Below, in pieces: positions 43,651 to 53,605 of a stretch of 64,000 nucleotides of DNA (within the stretch, counting starts at the first letter, position 1; each line of letters opens with the position of its first letter). The position numbers were made by a program, and so were the translations under genes. This DNA is from Caecitellus pseudoparvulus (taxonomy: Eukaryota; Bigyra: Bicosoecida), in NCBI GenBank assembly GCA_965644315.1, contig CBFFRQ010000018.1:558001-622000 (forward strand), in the 5' to 3' direction. Under the pieces are notes generated by a model that saw only the letters and a program-made list of their open reading frames with translations, made no database searches and was not told where the DNA came from.

Positions 43651-46600
43651 ATGGCTCAAGGCCTGCAAGTTCCTCTGTCCGAGGCCTTGCAAGTGATCCA
43701 AGCATTCCTCAAAGGGTGCGGCTATGTGCACGCCATGCGCACCCTGGAGCTTGAGAGCGGAGTGGCAAATGTGCAAGCCTGCGAGGTATGGTCAGCGAAA
43801 CGGCAGCTGAAACTCCAGCGTTTCCTGCTTCCAAACGCGGAGCTACATGATTCCCTATCGCCCAATTGCCGCCCAGAAGCAACTTGATCTCCGAAGTTCT
43901 GCACTTGATGGCGATTTTCCCTCTGTACTTGCTTGGATAAAGGTGCGGGGCGCCTTGGCTGCAATGGGCCGCACTTGGCGCTCAGCCGACTTCCCTGCAC
44001 CACAGGAGGAGCTAGGCGGCGATGGCCAAGCTGCCCTGGACGCCGAGCGGGTGGCTCTGGAGCAGCTCTTTATAGAGATTGTTGCTGGAAGTGTGGGTCT
44101 TGCTCCACGCCTGGCTGGCGTTCCTTGTTCGACAGGCCCTTCTTGCCGATTGCGCAGTTTTCGCCGAGTCTCGGCTCCCCTCGAACTGTGTTGCAAGCAA
44201 CGCTCACGCGCCTCGAAGACCTCTGCGAGCATGACGCTTTCCAGTCCCTCTTGCTACTCCTGGAGTGTGACGATGTCCGACAGCACGCTGACTACTCGTC
44301 GTGGACGCCCCACAAAGGCCGCATGCACATGTACACCCACATCTCCAGTCTGCGCGCAAGCTTGCAAGAGCAAGGACCAACCGCCCCCACGTGCCCTGAT
44401 CATGTTGCTCCTGCCACCATGTTGCTGCGTGCCTTCGCACACGCCGCAGAGGCTCAGGCTGCCGACGTGCCACATGCCGTGTCAGGCCAGGGAGCATTCT
44501 ACTCACCTGTGCGCGACCGCATTTTGCTCCCAGCAGCAGCCTCCTCTGCTGCTGCAGGCCCGCTAGCCCCTGGTGATCCGGCATGGCGCCAAGTTGGCGG
44601 AGCTTCACCTGCCCTCATGAAGGTGAAGCAGAACTGTCCCGCAGTGTCATACGTTGCGGCACTTGCCAAGGCTGCATCCCCAGACACAGCTGCCGCTTCA
44701 AAGACGTCTGACAAGCAAAAGCGAAGCCCTAGAAAGCATCGTAGCCGGCACCGGTCCCGCCACGGGCGATCTCGGAGGTCCCACCGTCGTGGAGGCAGCC
44801 GCCATGGGCACAGACACAGGCGGCGACATCGCAAGCGGCGCAGCTACTCCTCCAGCTCATCAGCTTCTACGGCAGCCTCTGAGAGCTCCCCTCATACCTC
44901 ATCAGCTGAATCTGTGCCTGAGGTGTCTGAGCTGCTCCGTGTGCAGCGCTTGGCCAGTCACGCCAGCGCTTCCCCTGCTAGCGCAGTTGATCGAGAGGGC
45001 CGCACTGCGATTGCGGCTGCATTGCCAATGCCCGAGTCGCCCCCCCAGGCGCCCGAGCAGCAACTTCCTCCCAAGGTCCCCCCGCCGGTTGCATTTGTCG
45101 TGGACACGTCTTCTGGCGCGCCCAGTCACAGCGCCAAGCCTGCAGCCACCACGTCACAGCCACCAGTGCCTGCTGAGCAGCCCAAGCATCTGCCTGTGGC
45201 CTGGGAGATCGATGTGGCGGGCGATGGCGCTGGTTCCAAGGCGCAACTTGCATCAGCTTCTTTCTCTCCCCCTCCCCTGTCCAGCAGGCGGCGGGACCAG
45301 GCAGACGGGGCCCGCCGTCGCGGCGCGCGGCAGCCCAGCACCGGGTCTGGCCGCGCTCCCATGCGAAGGGCACGGTCCAGGGAGGCCACAGCACAGGTGC
45401 AACCTAGGGACTCAGGGACTGCACTCCCTCATGATGATGCCCTTTTGGTCGGGGCTGAGCATTTGGAGGGCTTGCCTCAGGCCGATGCGCAATCTCCCCT
45501 CCACGGTGACTCTGCCCTTGCCGCCGCTGCGTCCCCTCCTGCACCTGCGCCAGAGAACTCCGGCAATGCTGTCGCCGCAGGCTACTCCACATCTCCATCA
45601 GGTGTGGTTGCTGCTCTGGAAGCTGTGCTGATGGACTCACACCTTTCCGACGATGATCAGGGAGCTGACTTGGCTCTCTCTCCGACACCCTCCCCAGCCG
45701 CCGCGGCAGCTGCCGCGACTGCAGAGGGCCACGACACCCCACCACGCTCTGCTTCATCGCCAAGTGCTGCTGCGTCTCCCGACTTCCCGAAGCAGGTGCC
45801 CGATGAGGAGGTGGTACACCCCCAGACTGCCCTACACTCACCATCCACTGCTCCCCCTCAGCATGCAGCCGAGCTGGCGGCGGCGGACATGGTGCAGCCT
45901 GCACCTTTGAGCCCAGAAGGACCTCGAGAGACCATGGCTGAGGCACGATTCAACGCAAAAGCCCCAGACCACCTGTTACCGTGGGCCCCGGAACCCACTG
46001 AGGGCACGCATTGGTTCCCTGCTGACTGCTTGGAAGACCGCCTGCCAGTGCGCACTGCCGCGTTTGATGGAAGTGGGACGTTTCTCGCTGTGGGCACCAA
46101 CAGCAAGTCTCTGCTCATCGCAGCAGTCCCGCCCGAGGTGTGGAACCCTGCCCAGCCAGCGGTTGACGCAGGCTCTGGCGGGCACGTCACCCAAGCCCCA
46201 AGCGCAGTGCCAGCGCCCCTAGCCTTGACGCGGGAGTACTCCCCATTCCATGCTGGGTCCGTCTACTGCACCGCCTGGTCGAACAACTCCGGCAATGATA
46301 GCAGCATTCCTCCAGGCACAAGCAGCACCCCTGCCCTCCTCGCCACCTGCTCCAACGACACCACCATGCACGTGCTCAAGTGGACGTACAGCGAGCCGTG
46401 CCACGTCTTTCAGGAAGGAGATGCCGCTGGTCCCGAGGCAGTCGCTGTGCTGCGCGGCAACAGCGGCACCCTGCGTTCCGTCGCATTTCTGGGCCCCAGC
46501 ACGCTCACATGTGCAGGCGGGCGTGACTTTGCCCTGCGCCTGTGGGATGTGGCATCCCTCACGCGGGAGGCTCCGGGAGACCTGGACACAGACTCACCCA

Positions 46601-47190
46601 CGGCAGTGCTGGCTGGGCACACAGGCAGCGTCTTTGGAATTTCCAGGTACGGCCCTGCGGGGGACGCTGCGATGCTGGCGAGCTGCGCAGACGATGGCAC
46701 CGTTCGGCTGTGGGATGCCCGTGCGGGTGCCTGTGTGGACACCATCACCGTCACGACCATGGGCAGCCCTGGGCGGTCTGTGCGACCTGTAGCAGTGCAC
46801 GGAGTTGCGGTGGACCACGTCGCAAGCCGGGGAGTGGGGGGCAAAGTGCTCGCGGCTGCAGGTGCGGATGGCATCGTGCGCATCATTGACCCTCGCGGCA
46901 CCCGCTCAGCCCGCGTGGCAAGCAGCGCAGCCCTGCACGCGGGCAGCGACTCTCGGACTGTCGCGTTTGCGCCCTGTGGGAACTTGCTTGCTTCTGGCGG
47001 CTTTGATGGCAGCATTGCCGTCAGCAGCACTTTGGGGGGTGTCCTGGAGCCGTTGCAGCAGCTGCCTGCTGCGCACAGGGACAAAGTCCTGTGCGTTGCC
47101 TGGCATCCATGGGCAGCGTCCTTTGTTTCCACGGGCGCTGATTGTGCCACAAAGCTGTGGGTAGGCTATTCCGGAACAGCGGATGCTTGA
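43651..47190 (+). CDS. WDR47: WDR47-like LisH/WD40 protein
   Basis: Exons 43651-43785, 43877-43942, 44006-44092 and 44158-47190 encode 1106 residues (human WDR47 919). Residues 8-38 are a LisH motif (EALQVIQAFLKGCGYVHAMR), followed by a CTLH-like helix set (DLRSSALDGDFPSVLAWIK; TLTRLEDLCEHDAFQSLLLL). The last 420 residues are a WD40 propeller with the WDR47 wording: VRTAAFDGSGTFLAVGTNSK, ATCSNDTTMHVLKW, LAGHTGSVFGISRY, DDGTVRLWDARAGACVDTI and RDKVLCVAWHPWAASFVSTG. WDR47 organises microtubules with CAMSAP in animals. The disordered linker has an Arg/His/Ser-rich block (about residues 270-330) not typical of the family. Intron 1 carries GAAACG boxes. Confidence 0.88.
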
Positions 47191-47273
47191 CGTGGCAAAT
47201 GCAGCGGGCGGAAATGCCTGTGGCCTGCACAGCGCCCTTCTGACGCCCGCGACACCGTCACTGGAAGTCGGCC

Positions 47274-47608
47274 CACTAGTAATTTACGTCTTCGAACCCT
47301 CCCTGGCGTAGTGAGGAAACCCACAGTAGTGCGCTGAACTTGAGAAAATGATTGACTAGTGTGGGTGCCAGTGCGAGTTTTCACACGGTCGGCTGTGCTA
47401 GTGCCAAGTCTGCGCTAGTGAAGTGCACGGCGTGCATCACTGGGTTGATCTTGCTAGTGTGACCAGGATTTGCCAAAACTGTTCAACACTGATTTCTCTA
47501 GGGGTAGGTTGTGCGCTAGCGCGCTAGACCTTTGCGAAGCGTCGCTAGTGTGAGCGGGGTTGAGAGCTGGTGCAGGGTCAGCTGTACTAGTGCGAGAGCT
47601 GTACTAGT
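47274..47608 (+). repeat. Left CTAG/CTAGTG repeat array
   Basis: Eleven CTAG tetramers in about 335 bp, most inside GCTAGTG, ACTAGTG or ACTAGTA, with several further TAGTG variants. About one CTAG per 300 bp would be expected at this base composition. Most copies read CTAGTG on the plus strand. It begins 83 bp after the WDR47-like stop. The spacing is uneven but repeats a 42+17 bp pattern twice (near 47357-47416 and 47546-47605). Confidence 0.75.
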
Positions 47609-48727
47609 AAGGAGACCTGCCTCCAGCTGCTGTTATGGCAACACACCCACACTACTGAGCATGAAGCTGGCGGGGCCGCCGACTCTGTGCACCCTCTCCT
47701 TCGTTATTTCAAGCCATGCACGCTTCCTCTTTGGGCCGTGATGGTGTTAGTGGTCTGGGGGGTGCCCTGCGTCGACTGGCGTTGCGTTTCGCTGCTGGCC
47801 AACGCCTTCACAACGCCTGCCCCAGGGGGGCCGGGCGGGACTCCTACCTCATCCCCGGCACCCAGTATACCCATCATCACCTAGCTTTAGGTACGGCATG
47901 TCCCATTGCCCTGCGATGGTCTTTCAGGAAGGTCTGAGCGAGCGCCGCCCAAAGCAGCGTCTGGCCCAAACAGCTCTGTGACAAGGTGAAACGCCACGTG
48001 CTGAATTTCAGCCTGTGCAGCCGGTGCCGCATGGCAGGAACGGTGCATGCCCCAGATAGCGAACCTACCCTCCCATGGGTCATGGGTGCGTGCTGGGCTT
48101 CGGGCAATGCGGGCGGGTGGCCCCCACTTCTCGCTCCTGCATTTCCTGGCTTTCTCCACATCCCAGCGTTGCACCCACTTCCAGCCCTGAACCTGCCGGC
48201 ATTGCTGCGCACTCACCCCAAACGTTCACCATGTCACTCACATTCCCCATGGGGGACCTCCACAGCGAGGAGGGAGCCCAATGGCAAGGGCCGAATTCAC
48301 TGGTGCAGGCGCTCATCTCTGCGATGCTGCCCGCCTGCTCAACTGCAGCAAGGCCGCCAGCGCTGTGATGACTCGGAAGCGTCCACTAAGTGTGGTACCT
48401 TCGTCTTCCAGAGCTATCAGCCGTGCTGCCGCCGTCGTTGAGACGCCTTTGATCCTACAAGGTGACGATGGTGCGGGCAGCTTCCCGCTGCGTGTGTGAC
48501 GCTCACGCCTCCACCCACCTTTCCCCCTGAAATCGTCTGCAGCCGAGACGGCCACTTTCACATCTTTATGTAACAAAGATCTCGTTGGCGCAGCTGCTAT
48601 TGGTAGTATCGCCGCTAAAGCTGCCCGTCCTTGCCTGTCAAACGGCTGCTGATGCCACAGCGATCGACGAGTTGCGTTGCAGAAGGCTAACGCCAACGCC
48701 AACGCCAACGCCAACCCAGAAGCCCTC
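47609..48727. other. Island interior without a supported gene
   Basis: Open frames occur on both strands (plus 48239-48368 and 48281-48499, minus 48313-48870), but none is recognisable or clearly spliced. A hexanucleotide run of AACGCC, four perfect copies, lies at about 48691-48714. The minus-strand frame reads it as Ala-Leu repeats and is probably an artefact. A GTTGCGTTGCAG sequence just before the run could be a 3' splice site of the adjacent broken gene. Confidence 0.4.
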
Positions 48728-50349
48728 ATGGCAGAGGCGATGGCCGACTGCAGGCCTGTCAAGGCACCCAAGCCGCTTGATGTCGCAGAGGAAGTTGTTT
48801 CGCTGCTGGAGATGGCCACGTTTTCGGGTACTCCTCTCCAACAAGCGATTGTCAAGGCGATGCGCAGCATGTTTGTGTGCTCTGCAACCGACAGGCCCTA
48901 CCTCCACCGCGCAGCTGGTATGGGACAGGCGAGGATGTCCCATTTGGAGGACGCAGTGTCTCCAGCGGCGAAGGCGCAGGAGACGAAGACCTCCAAGAAG
49001 CATGCTGCGCATGCCAGAGACCACCTTGCTGCTATCCTGGAGAAGGAGACCGACGCCGACCCAGTTCCATGGGCCCCAAAGTTCAGGGCAGAAGCCCTCC
49101 GCATCGGAGTCGGCCTGATTCATAAAATCCCCAACTTCATCTTCGCTGACGCCAAAGTCTTGGTCGACACCCTGTAGGCAGCAATCAACACTGTCGCCTC
49201 CGAGCAGGTTCCTCCCCTCCAGGTGGTTGAAGACTTGGAGGAAGACGGGGAACAGCCAGATGCACATGACTCGAACCCTGCTCAGCATGACACCAACTTC
49301 TCTTCGCCATGGCAGAGTATGTGCCTCGAAAGTGTGCGAGCAGGAGCGAACAAGGCCTCTCTGCAAGAGGAGATGGCCGAGCAGGGTAGTGTGCTTCGTG
49401 CTCTGGAGGACATGGTGTCGGTCAGCAAGCATGCAAAATATGCAGGTCTCGCAAAGACACTGAAGAGTGCCAGCAACAAGTGCCGCGCGAAGATCACGAG
49501 GTGAGTGGACGGAAGGTGCCTGTCGTGCCTGCGCAGCACAGGATGGTGCACTCCTGGAGCTCTGTTCAGTGTGGAGTGCCTGGGAAGTTTTGGGGCGTGG
49601 AACGAGATGAAGAGGAAGTACAATCCTGTTCAAGAGAAGTGCACTGGAGGGGCGGCTGGTCGGTCTGACCACAGCATGACCCTGTTCGAGGTGTCATCCG
49701 AGGATCCCGAATACCGCCACAGCTGGGTGCCCAAGGTGTGTATGGGTATGCCTGTAGACCGGCTGGGGCGAAGCTGTGTCCAGTTGCTGCTTCTCCACCA
49801 TAGTTCTTCGTGCCGCAGGTCAGGGGCAAAAGAAGGACATCCGACCGCTTCAGTCAGCGTGCATCCGTGCTGGAGGTGGACGTTTGCCGCTCTCGCATCA
49901 TTGGAGACGACTCCATCAAGGCTGTCTTCGAGTGCCCACCCATCGGAGGATCGGGTGCCGCCTGCACACGGTACGGCCCCAGCCTCGATTGATTGGAAGA
50001 GGCCCTTCGCGGCCCGGAAGTTGTCGCCACAGGGGCTCGTGCTGTCTTGGGGTGGATGGAGGCTGTGTACAAAGTCGCTGTCAACTGCTTGAACATCAAG
50101 AACAAGCAATGGGTGGTTGGTTGTGGGGACCTGGGCGTCCTCACCCCCGCCGACAAGAAGCGTGCGTCCTGCATGTTGGCCATGGTGTGGACGTCCCTCC
50201 GCATGAAGCACCATGTACACACGGAGCTGGTCGGGCTCTCTCGTCGCCTCGTGTCCGCTTTGGGCTGTTGCTCTTTGGCTTGGTATTGGTGCCGGAGCAT
50301 TGAAGCTGAAGTGCTTGTGGTCATTGAACGGCTTTACAGGTGTTGTTGA
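48728..50349 (+). pseudogene. Broken multi-exon gene of unknown family
   Basis: A frame starting MAEAMADCRPVKAPK runs to a TAG at 49175-49177 and continues coding-like in the same frame to 49500. It then joins over a 36-nt GTGAGT...GCGCAG intron (49501-49536) and an 83-nt GTGTGT...CCGCAG intron (49736-49818). A second in-frame stop, TGA at 49990-49992, is again followed by coding-like sequence to 50349. Both stops are one C-to-T change from a sense codon (CAG and CGA). Visible segments include SLLEMATFSGTPLQQAIVKA, EDPEYRHSWVPK and NIKNKQWVVGCGDLGVLTPA. No transposase, polymerase or other motif is recognised. It may be an element-borne gene in decay, or a gene with undetected introns around the stops. 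Confidence 0.5.
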
Positions 50350-50382
50350 ATGCATGTGGGTCACGGCAGGCTGGCCCTACTT

Positions 50383-50580
50383 TACTAGTAAAGGATGTGC
50401 TACTAGGAGGAAGTGCTGCTTGCGGGAGCGCTAGTAGTGCCCAGGGCAGCTGCGCGCACTAGTAGCGCTCCCAGCACGCGGAAATTCACTAGTGCGAGGC
50501 TCCGCCACCACCTCTCACTAGTGCAGGCCTGGAGATGCATTCTCACTAGGAGCGCAGAACCTCCTCTCAAAAATACTAAT
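50383..50580. repeat. Right CTAG array with 28-30 bp period
   Basis: CTAG begins at 50385, 50403, 50431, 50459, 50489, 50518 and 50546, with a decayed copy (ACTAAT) at 50575. From 50403 on, the steps are 28, 28, 30, 29, 28 and 30 bp. The core is (C/T)ACTAG(T/G), usually followed by GCG or AGCG, while the remaining 20 or so bases of each unit differ. This is a phased short-motif array rather than a simple tandem duplication. Confidence 0.75.
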
Positions 50581-50898
50581 ATGACCTTTGAACTCTGGTG
50601 AAAAAGCACGCGTCAAAACTCTGCTAGCGGAGCGCTGTCAGGTGACGGCATCCTGGTGCTCGGGGCTAGACGATAGGATGTGAGGCTCAGCCGATCCATC
50701 GCTCTTGCTAGTTGAAATCTACTTTCCGATCCCCGTGGGCATCGTAGCCTAGCTTCATGCCCCAATTTCTGTGCATCGTTGGCCTCTGGCCAACCCAAAC
50801 TCCTCAACACTGAAAACTACTTCACACCAACGCACTCTGAATCAAACGCGAAGGCTCCCTGACTGGCCTGAACATTGAAAGCTTGAGTGCAGTTCGCC
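50581..50898. other. Tail of right array and GATC promoter region
   Basis: Four more CTAG tetramers (near 50624, 50665, 50708 and 50749) without regular spacing, in sequence visibly more AT-rich than the rest of the window. The GATC start codon follows at 50899. No gene is seen. Confidence 0.5.
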
Positions 50899-51578
50899 AT
50901 GCTGGCCAGAGCGGCTCGCGTGTTGCGCCGCTGCCAACTTGGCGCACATGCTCCGAGACGAAGCAAGGCCAGTCTGTCACAGGTGCGTGCGCTCGTCGTG
51001 TTTCCAGGCTGGCACGAGGAATAAGCAAAGCACGGCTTTCGCATGTGTGATGAACGTCTGGTGCATTCGTGCGTCTGTGCAGGTGCTTGGTCAGCCAGCT
51101 TGGAGTTTGCGGAAGTTGGAGAGCCCAGTAGAGCACTCCGAGGCAGTCAGCGAGGAGGAGGTGAGCGCCTCTGATGCAGCCTGCACCGAGGTAGCACCCT
51201 GAACGCTCGATTTTGTTCTTGCAGTTGGATCACCTCCTGCGACTGTCCTTGTTGAGCGGCGCGAAGCTCAGTGCAGCCGAGCGTGCTGGCCTGAAGCAGG
51301 ACTTGGCAGCCATCTTGGCATTCGCCCGAATGGTCCAAGCAGAGGCGCACAGGCTAGGCGATGAACCACGAGAAGCCCTTTGGCAAGGTGACCTGCCTCT
51401 TTCTCTCAGTGCTTCTGACTGCCTCCCAGACCCCGACAAGCTGCCAGATGAGGCCAGTACCCTGCACACGCTGAGAGACGACACCATTGAAGGAGTGCTG
51501 CCGAGGGACAGCTTGCTGGAAAGTGCCCCCCAGTCTGAGCACGGCTTTTTCAGCGTTCCCAAGACCATGCAGCGCTGA
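50899..51578 (+). CDS. GATC: Glutamyl-tRNA(Gln) amidotransferase subunit C, organellar
   Basis: Exons 50899-50982, 51083-51160 and 51225-51578 encode 171 residues; introns are 100 and 64 nt. The start MLARAARVLRRCQLGAHAPR is an Arg-rich, acid-free organelle presequence. The GatC core follows: LDHLLRLSLLSGAKLSAAER (the helix that wraps GatA), a DLAAILAFARMVQ helix, then LRDD-x-EGVLPRDSLLESAP and the closing GFFSVPK. GatC stabilises the GatCAB complex, which amidates misacylated Glu-tRNA(Gln) in mitochondria or plastids. The linker before LRDD is longer than in bacteria. Its stop lies 5 bp from that of the convergent unknown gene. Confidence 0.92.
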
Positions 51579-51583
51579 TGCGA

Positions 51584-53136
51584 TCATAGCTCGGCCAGAA
51601 GAGACGCCAGCGGGCGGGCCCGGGGGCGCTGTGGTCTGGCTCGTTTTCGCCGTGCACTTTCTGCTGCTGCCTCGTGTACCTCAGCTGATGTCCCAATTGC
51701 AGGTGCTGCGCGAGGAGGAACGTCTCTAGAGGTAGCCAATTGATCGAGCCCCCTGAGCAGGTCGGCAGGCGTGCCACCGCTTGCAGCGAAGGCATCATAG
51801 GTGCCCACCGCCAGCCTACTCAGCGCTTGTTGCAGGGCACCGTCCCACTGTGGCACGGCTGGAAGCTCCGCCGCTTCTGGCTGCAGCAGTAGCCCCTGCC
51901 TGGTGCGCAGGCGGTGCACAAGTCCTCGCCCCCCGCTTTCTTCAGCTGCGCGTGGGCGGCGGCGAGCCAGGGTAGCGGACTCTGCTGCGGCTCGGCAGTG
52001 CACCACGTACGAATGAGCACGTGCATGCCACGAGGCGAGGACCATGCTTGGCTGTCACAGCAAAGCAGCAAGTAGCATTTCTGCAGTGCGGCAGCGACGT
52101 ACGTGGGAGCGTTTGGGAGGCGCTTGCTGCGGTGGCCAGCTGCGCTCAGCGCACCTTGCGCTGCAGTACCAGGCTGAGGTGCTGCCACATGACTGCTGCT
52201 TCTTCTGTTGCTGGCTTGACAAACCAGGCATCCGCCCTGTGGGGGCGGGCCGCGTATGTTGGCGCAGGGAGGCGCCGGCGTGCACATCAGCTCTACTCAC
52301 GCTAGGTCGGCGATGCTGAGTGAGGAAGAATGTATCAGTTTGGTGCCCAGGGCTTGGACCGCAGCATCATCACTCGAGTGCTTAAAGTGCCCGCTTCTAG
52401 GGTAGCCCGTCGGCAGGGCCGCTGGTGTCGCGTCAAGTTGCAGCGGCTGCAGATGTGGCGCGCCATCTTGAGGCGCCTCAAAGCTGATGGCGAATGCGAC
52501 CTTTTGCACAAAGGCGCGTGCAACATGACTAAGAGCGTGTTGCAGGGAAGCCGTATGGGCATAGATTGGCTGCAAAACTAGCCCTGGGCCGGCTGCTGCC
52601 TCCACCTCGCGGCCAGGCTGGCAAACTTGTGCCACGTGCAACACGGGTGCCACATCCTTGAGAGCCGCGAGGGATTCGTCACACAGCCGCTGAGGGGTGG
52701 GGGTCAGAACAAAGCAAAAGTCACCTTTGAGCTTCTTGCTTGCGGCCACCCAGACTCTACTTTCATCAGCGGCTGGGCGCGTGGCAGCCATGCTCCGCAC
52801 TTTGAGCTGCTCCAGCACAGCCTGTGAAGCTGCTCTAAAGTCCGCTGGCTTGCTGCTGGACATGTCGCAGCTAACCCGCGATAACTGGAGCGCGCCTGCT
52901 TCATCCTGGTGAATGACACAGCTGTGCAGAGCGTGGCAAGCCTGCCCTCCCAGGGACTGTCCTTGCACGCAAAGAAACGCAGCGCAAAGCACCTCGCTGA
53001 GCAGCGGCCCAAGCGCAGTCGACAGCTGCAGTGCTGCTCCAGGATGCGCGATTGGTGGTCTGAGGTCTACTAGCACCACTGCAGTGTGGTTTGGTGCGTC
53101 CTTTGGCTGCTTTTCGCCGCAGGCTGCGGCGGCCAT
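51584..53136 (-). CDS. Unknown 461-residue protein
   Basis: Proposed exons 53136-52301, 52236-52155 and 52051-51584; introns of 64 and 103 nt fit by phase (GTGAGT and GTGCGC donors). The N-terminus starts MAAAACGEKQPKD, followed by a hydrophobic strand (HTAVVLVDLRPPIAHPG) and alternating helix-strand pattern (LSEVLCAAFLCVQG; DFCFVLTPTPQRL), as in an alpha/beta fold. The C-terminal 130 residues are Ala/Arg-rich and end in a basic KRARPQRPRARP cluster, possibly nuclear. I do not recognise a family. Replication-licensing VWA-like proteins (Treslin or MTBP N-termini) came to mind from the strand pattern, but there is no motif to support this. The second intron join is less certain than the first. 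Confidence 0.6.
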
Positions 53137-53143
53137 TGTGTGC

Positions 53144-53161
53144 AGTTTCAGTGCCGAAACG
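53144..53161. promoter_or_regulatory. Inverted GAAAC pair upstream of the 461-residue gene
   Basis: AGTTTC-AGTGCC-GAAACG, an inverted arrangement with a 6-bp spacer like that at 21059-21076, 8-25 bp upstream of the minus-strand ATG at 53136. Confidence 0.3.
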
Positions 53162-53605
53162 CGGCAAGGCCTGCCCTGGTGCGGAGAAGTGACCAGGCTC
53201 AAAGGCAGCGCTGCTTTTGTGAAAAGAAGAATGAGTGTGTAGCTTGTGTACTGAAATTGACAATCGCGCGCTCGTGAGCGTTGCCACTGATGCGAATGTG
53301 CACTTGGCAGGGCGCCAGAACCCGCGGCAGAGAAACTGCCTTCTCTCATGCAGAGGCAAAGAATCGCGCTCAGCACTTCCAAGACGGCGGCTGGGGAGCG
53401 CGAAAGTGACGAGCGGGCCTCGTCAGGACTTCCTGCTCGGAATTCATGGCAGCAGCAGGTGGGGCGAGATCCCCAAGAGGTTTGGGCGCCGCGTCCGACC
53501 CCAGCAGTGCGGGCTTCGACAGCGGGCATGGCTCCTCGCCGCTTTCTAAGACACTGAGTGCTGGCACTTCTCAAGACGAGGAGGCTGGCCAGGGAAGGGG
53601 GGCTG

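Larger units (their letters stand above)
47274..50752. mobile_element. Candidate degenerate mobile element or insertion island
   Basis: Two CTAG-rich arrays (47274-47608 and 50383-50752) enclose about 2.8 kb holding only a broken gene and no conserved family member, in a window where genes are otherwise 5-500 bp apart. Left copies read mainly CTAGTG. Right copies read mainly CACTAG, or the palindromic CACTAGTG. This fits inverted subterminal transposase-binding repeats of a DNA transposon. No transposase, terminal inverted repeat or target-site duplication was found, so this is an inference from layout. Confidence 0.35.

Noticed and set aside
47285-47305. tRNA T-loop-like GGGTTCGAA on the minus strand
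   Set aside because: No pairing stem, anticodon arm or acceptor stem around it; similar hits at 49271 and 59190 also fail. No tRNA gene was found in the window.
48313-48870. Minus-strand ORF of 185 residues inside the island
   Set aside because: It reads the AACGCC hexanucleotide run as Ala-Leu repeats and overlaps a better plus-strand frame; no motif or splice partner.
49175-49992. Reassigned stop codons
   Set aside because: Conserved genes nearby end properly on TAG, TAA and TGA (for example the 1374-residue gene, ZC3HC1 and NR2C2AP), so the code is standard.
50383-50580. CRISPR-like array
   Set aside because: Only a 5-7 bp core repeats, units differ between cores, and the context is a eukaryotic nuclear genome.
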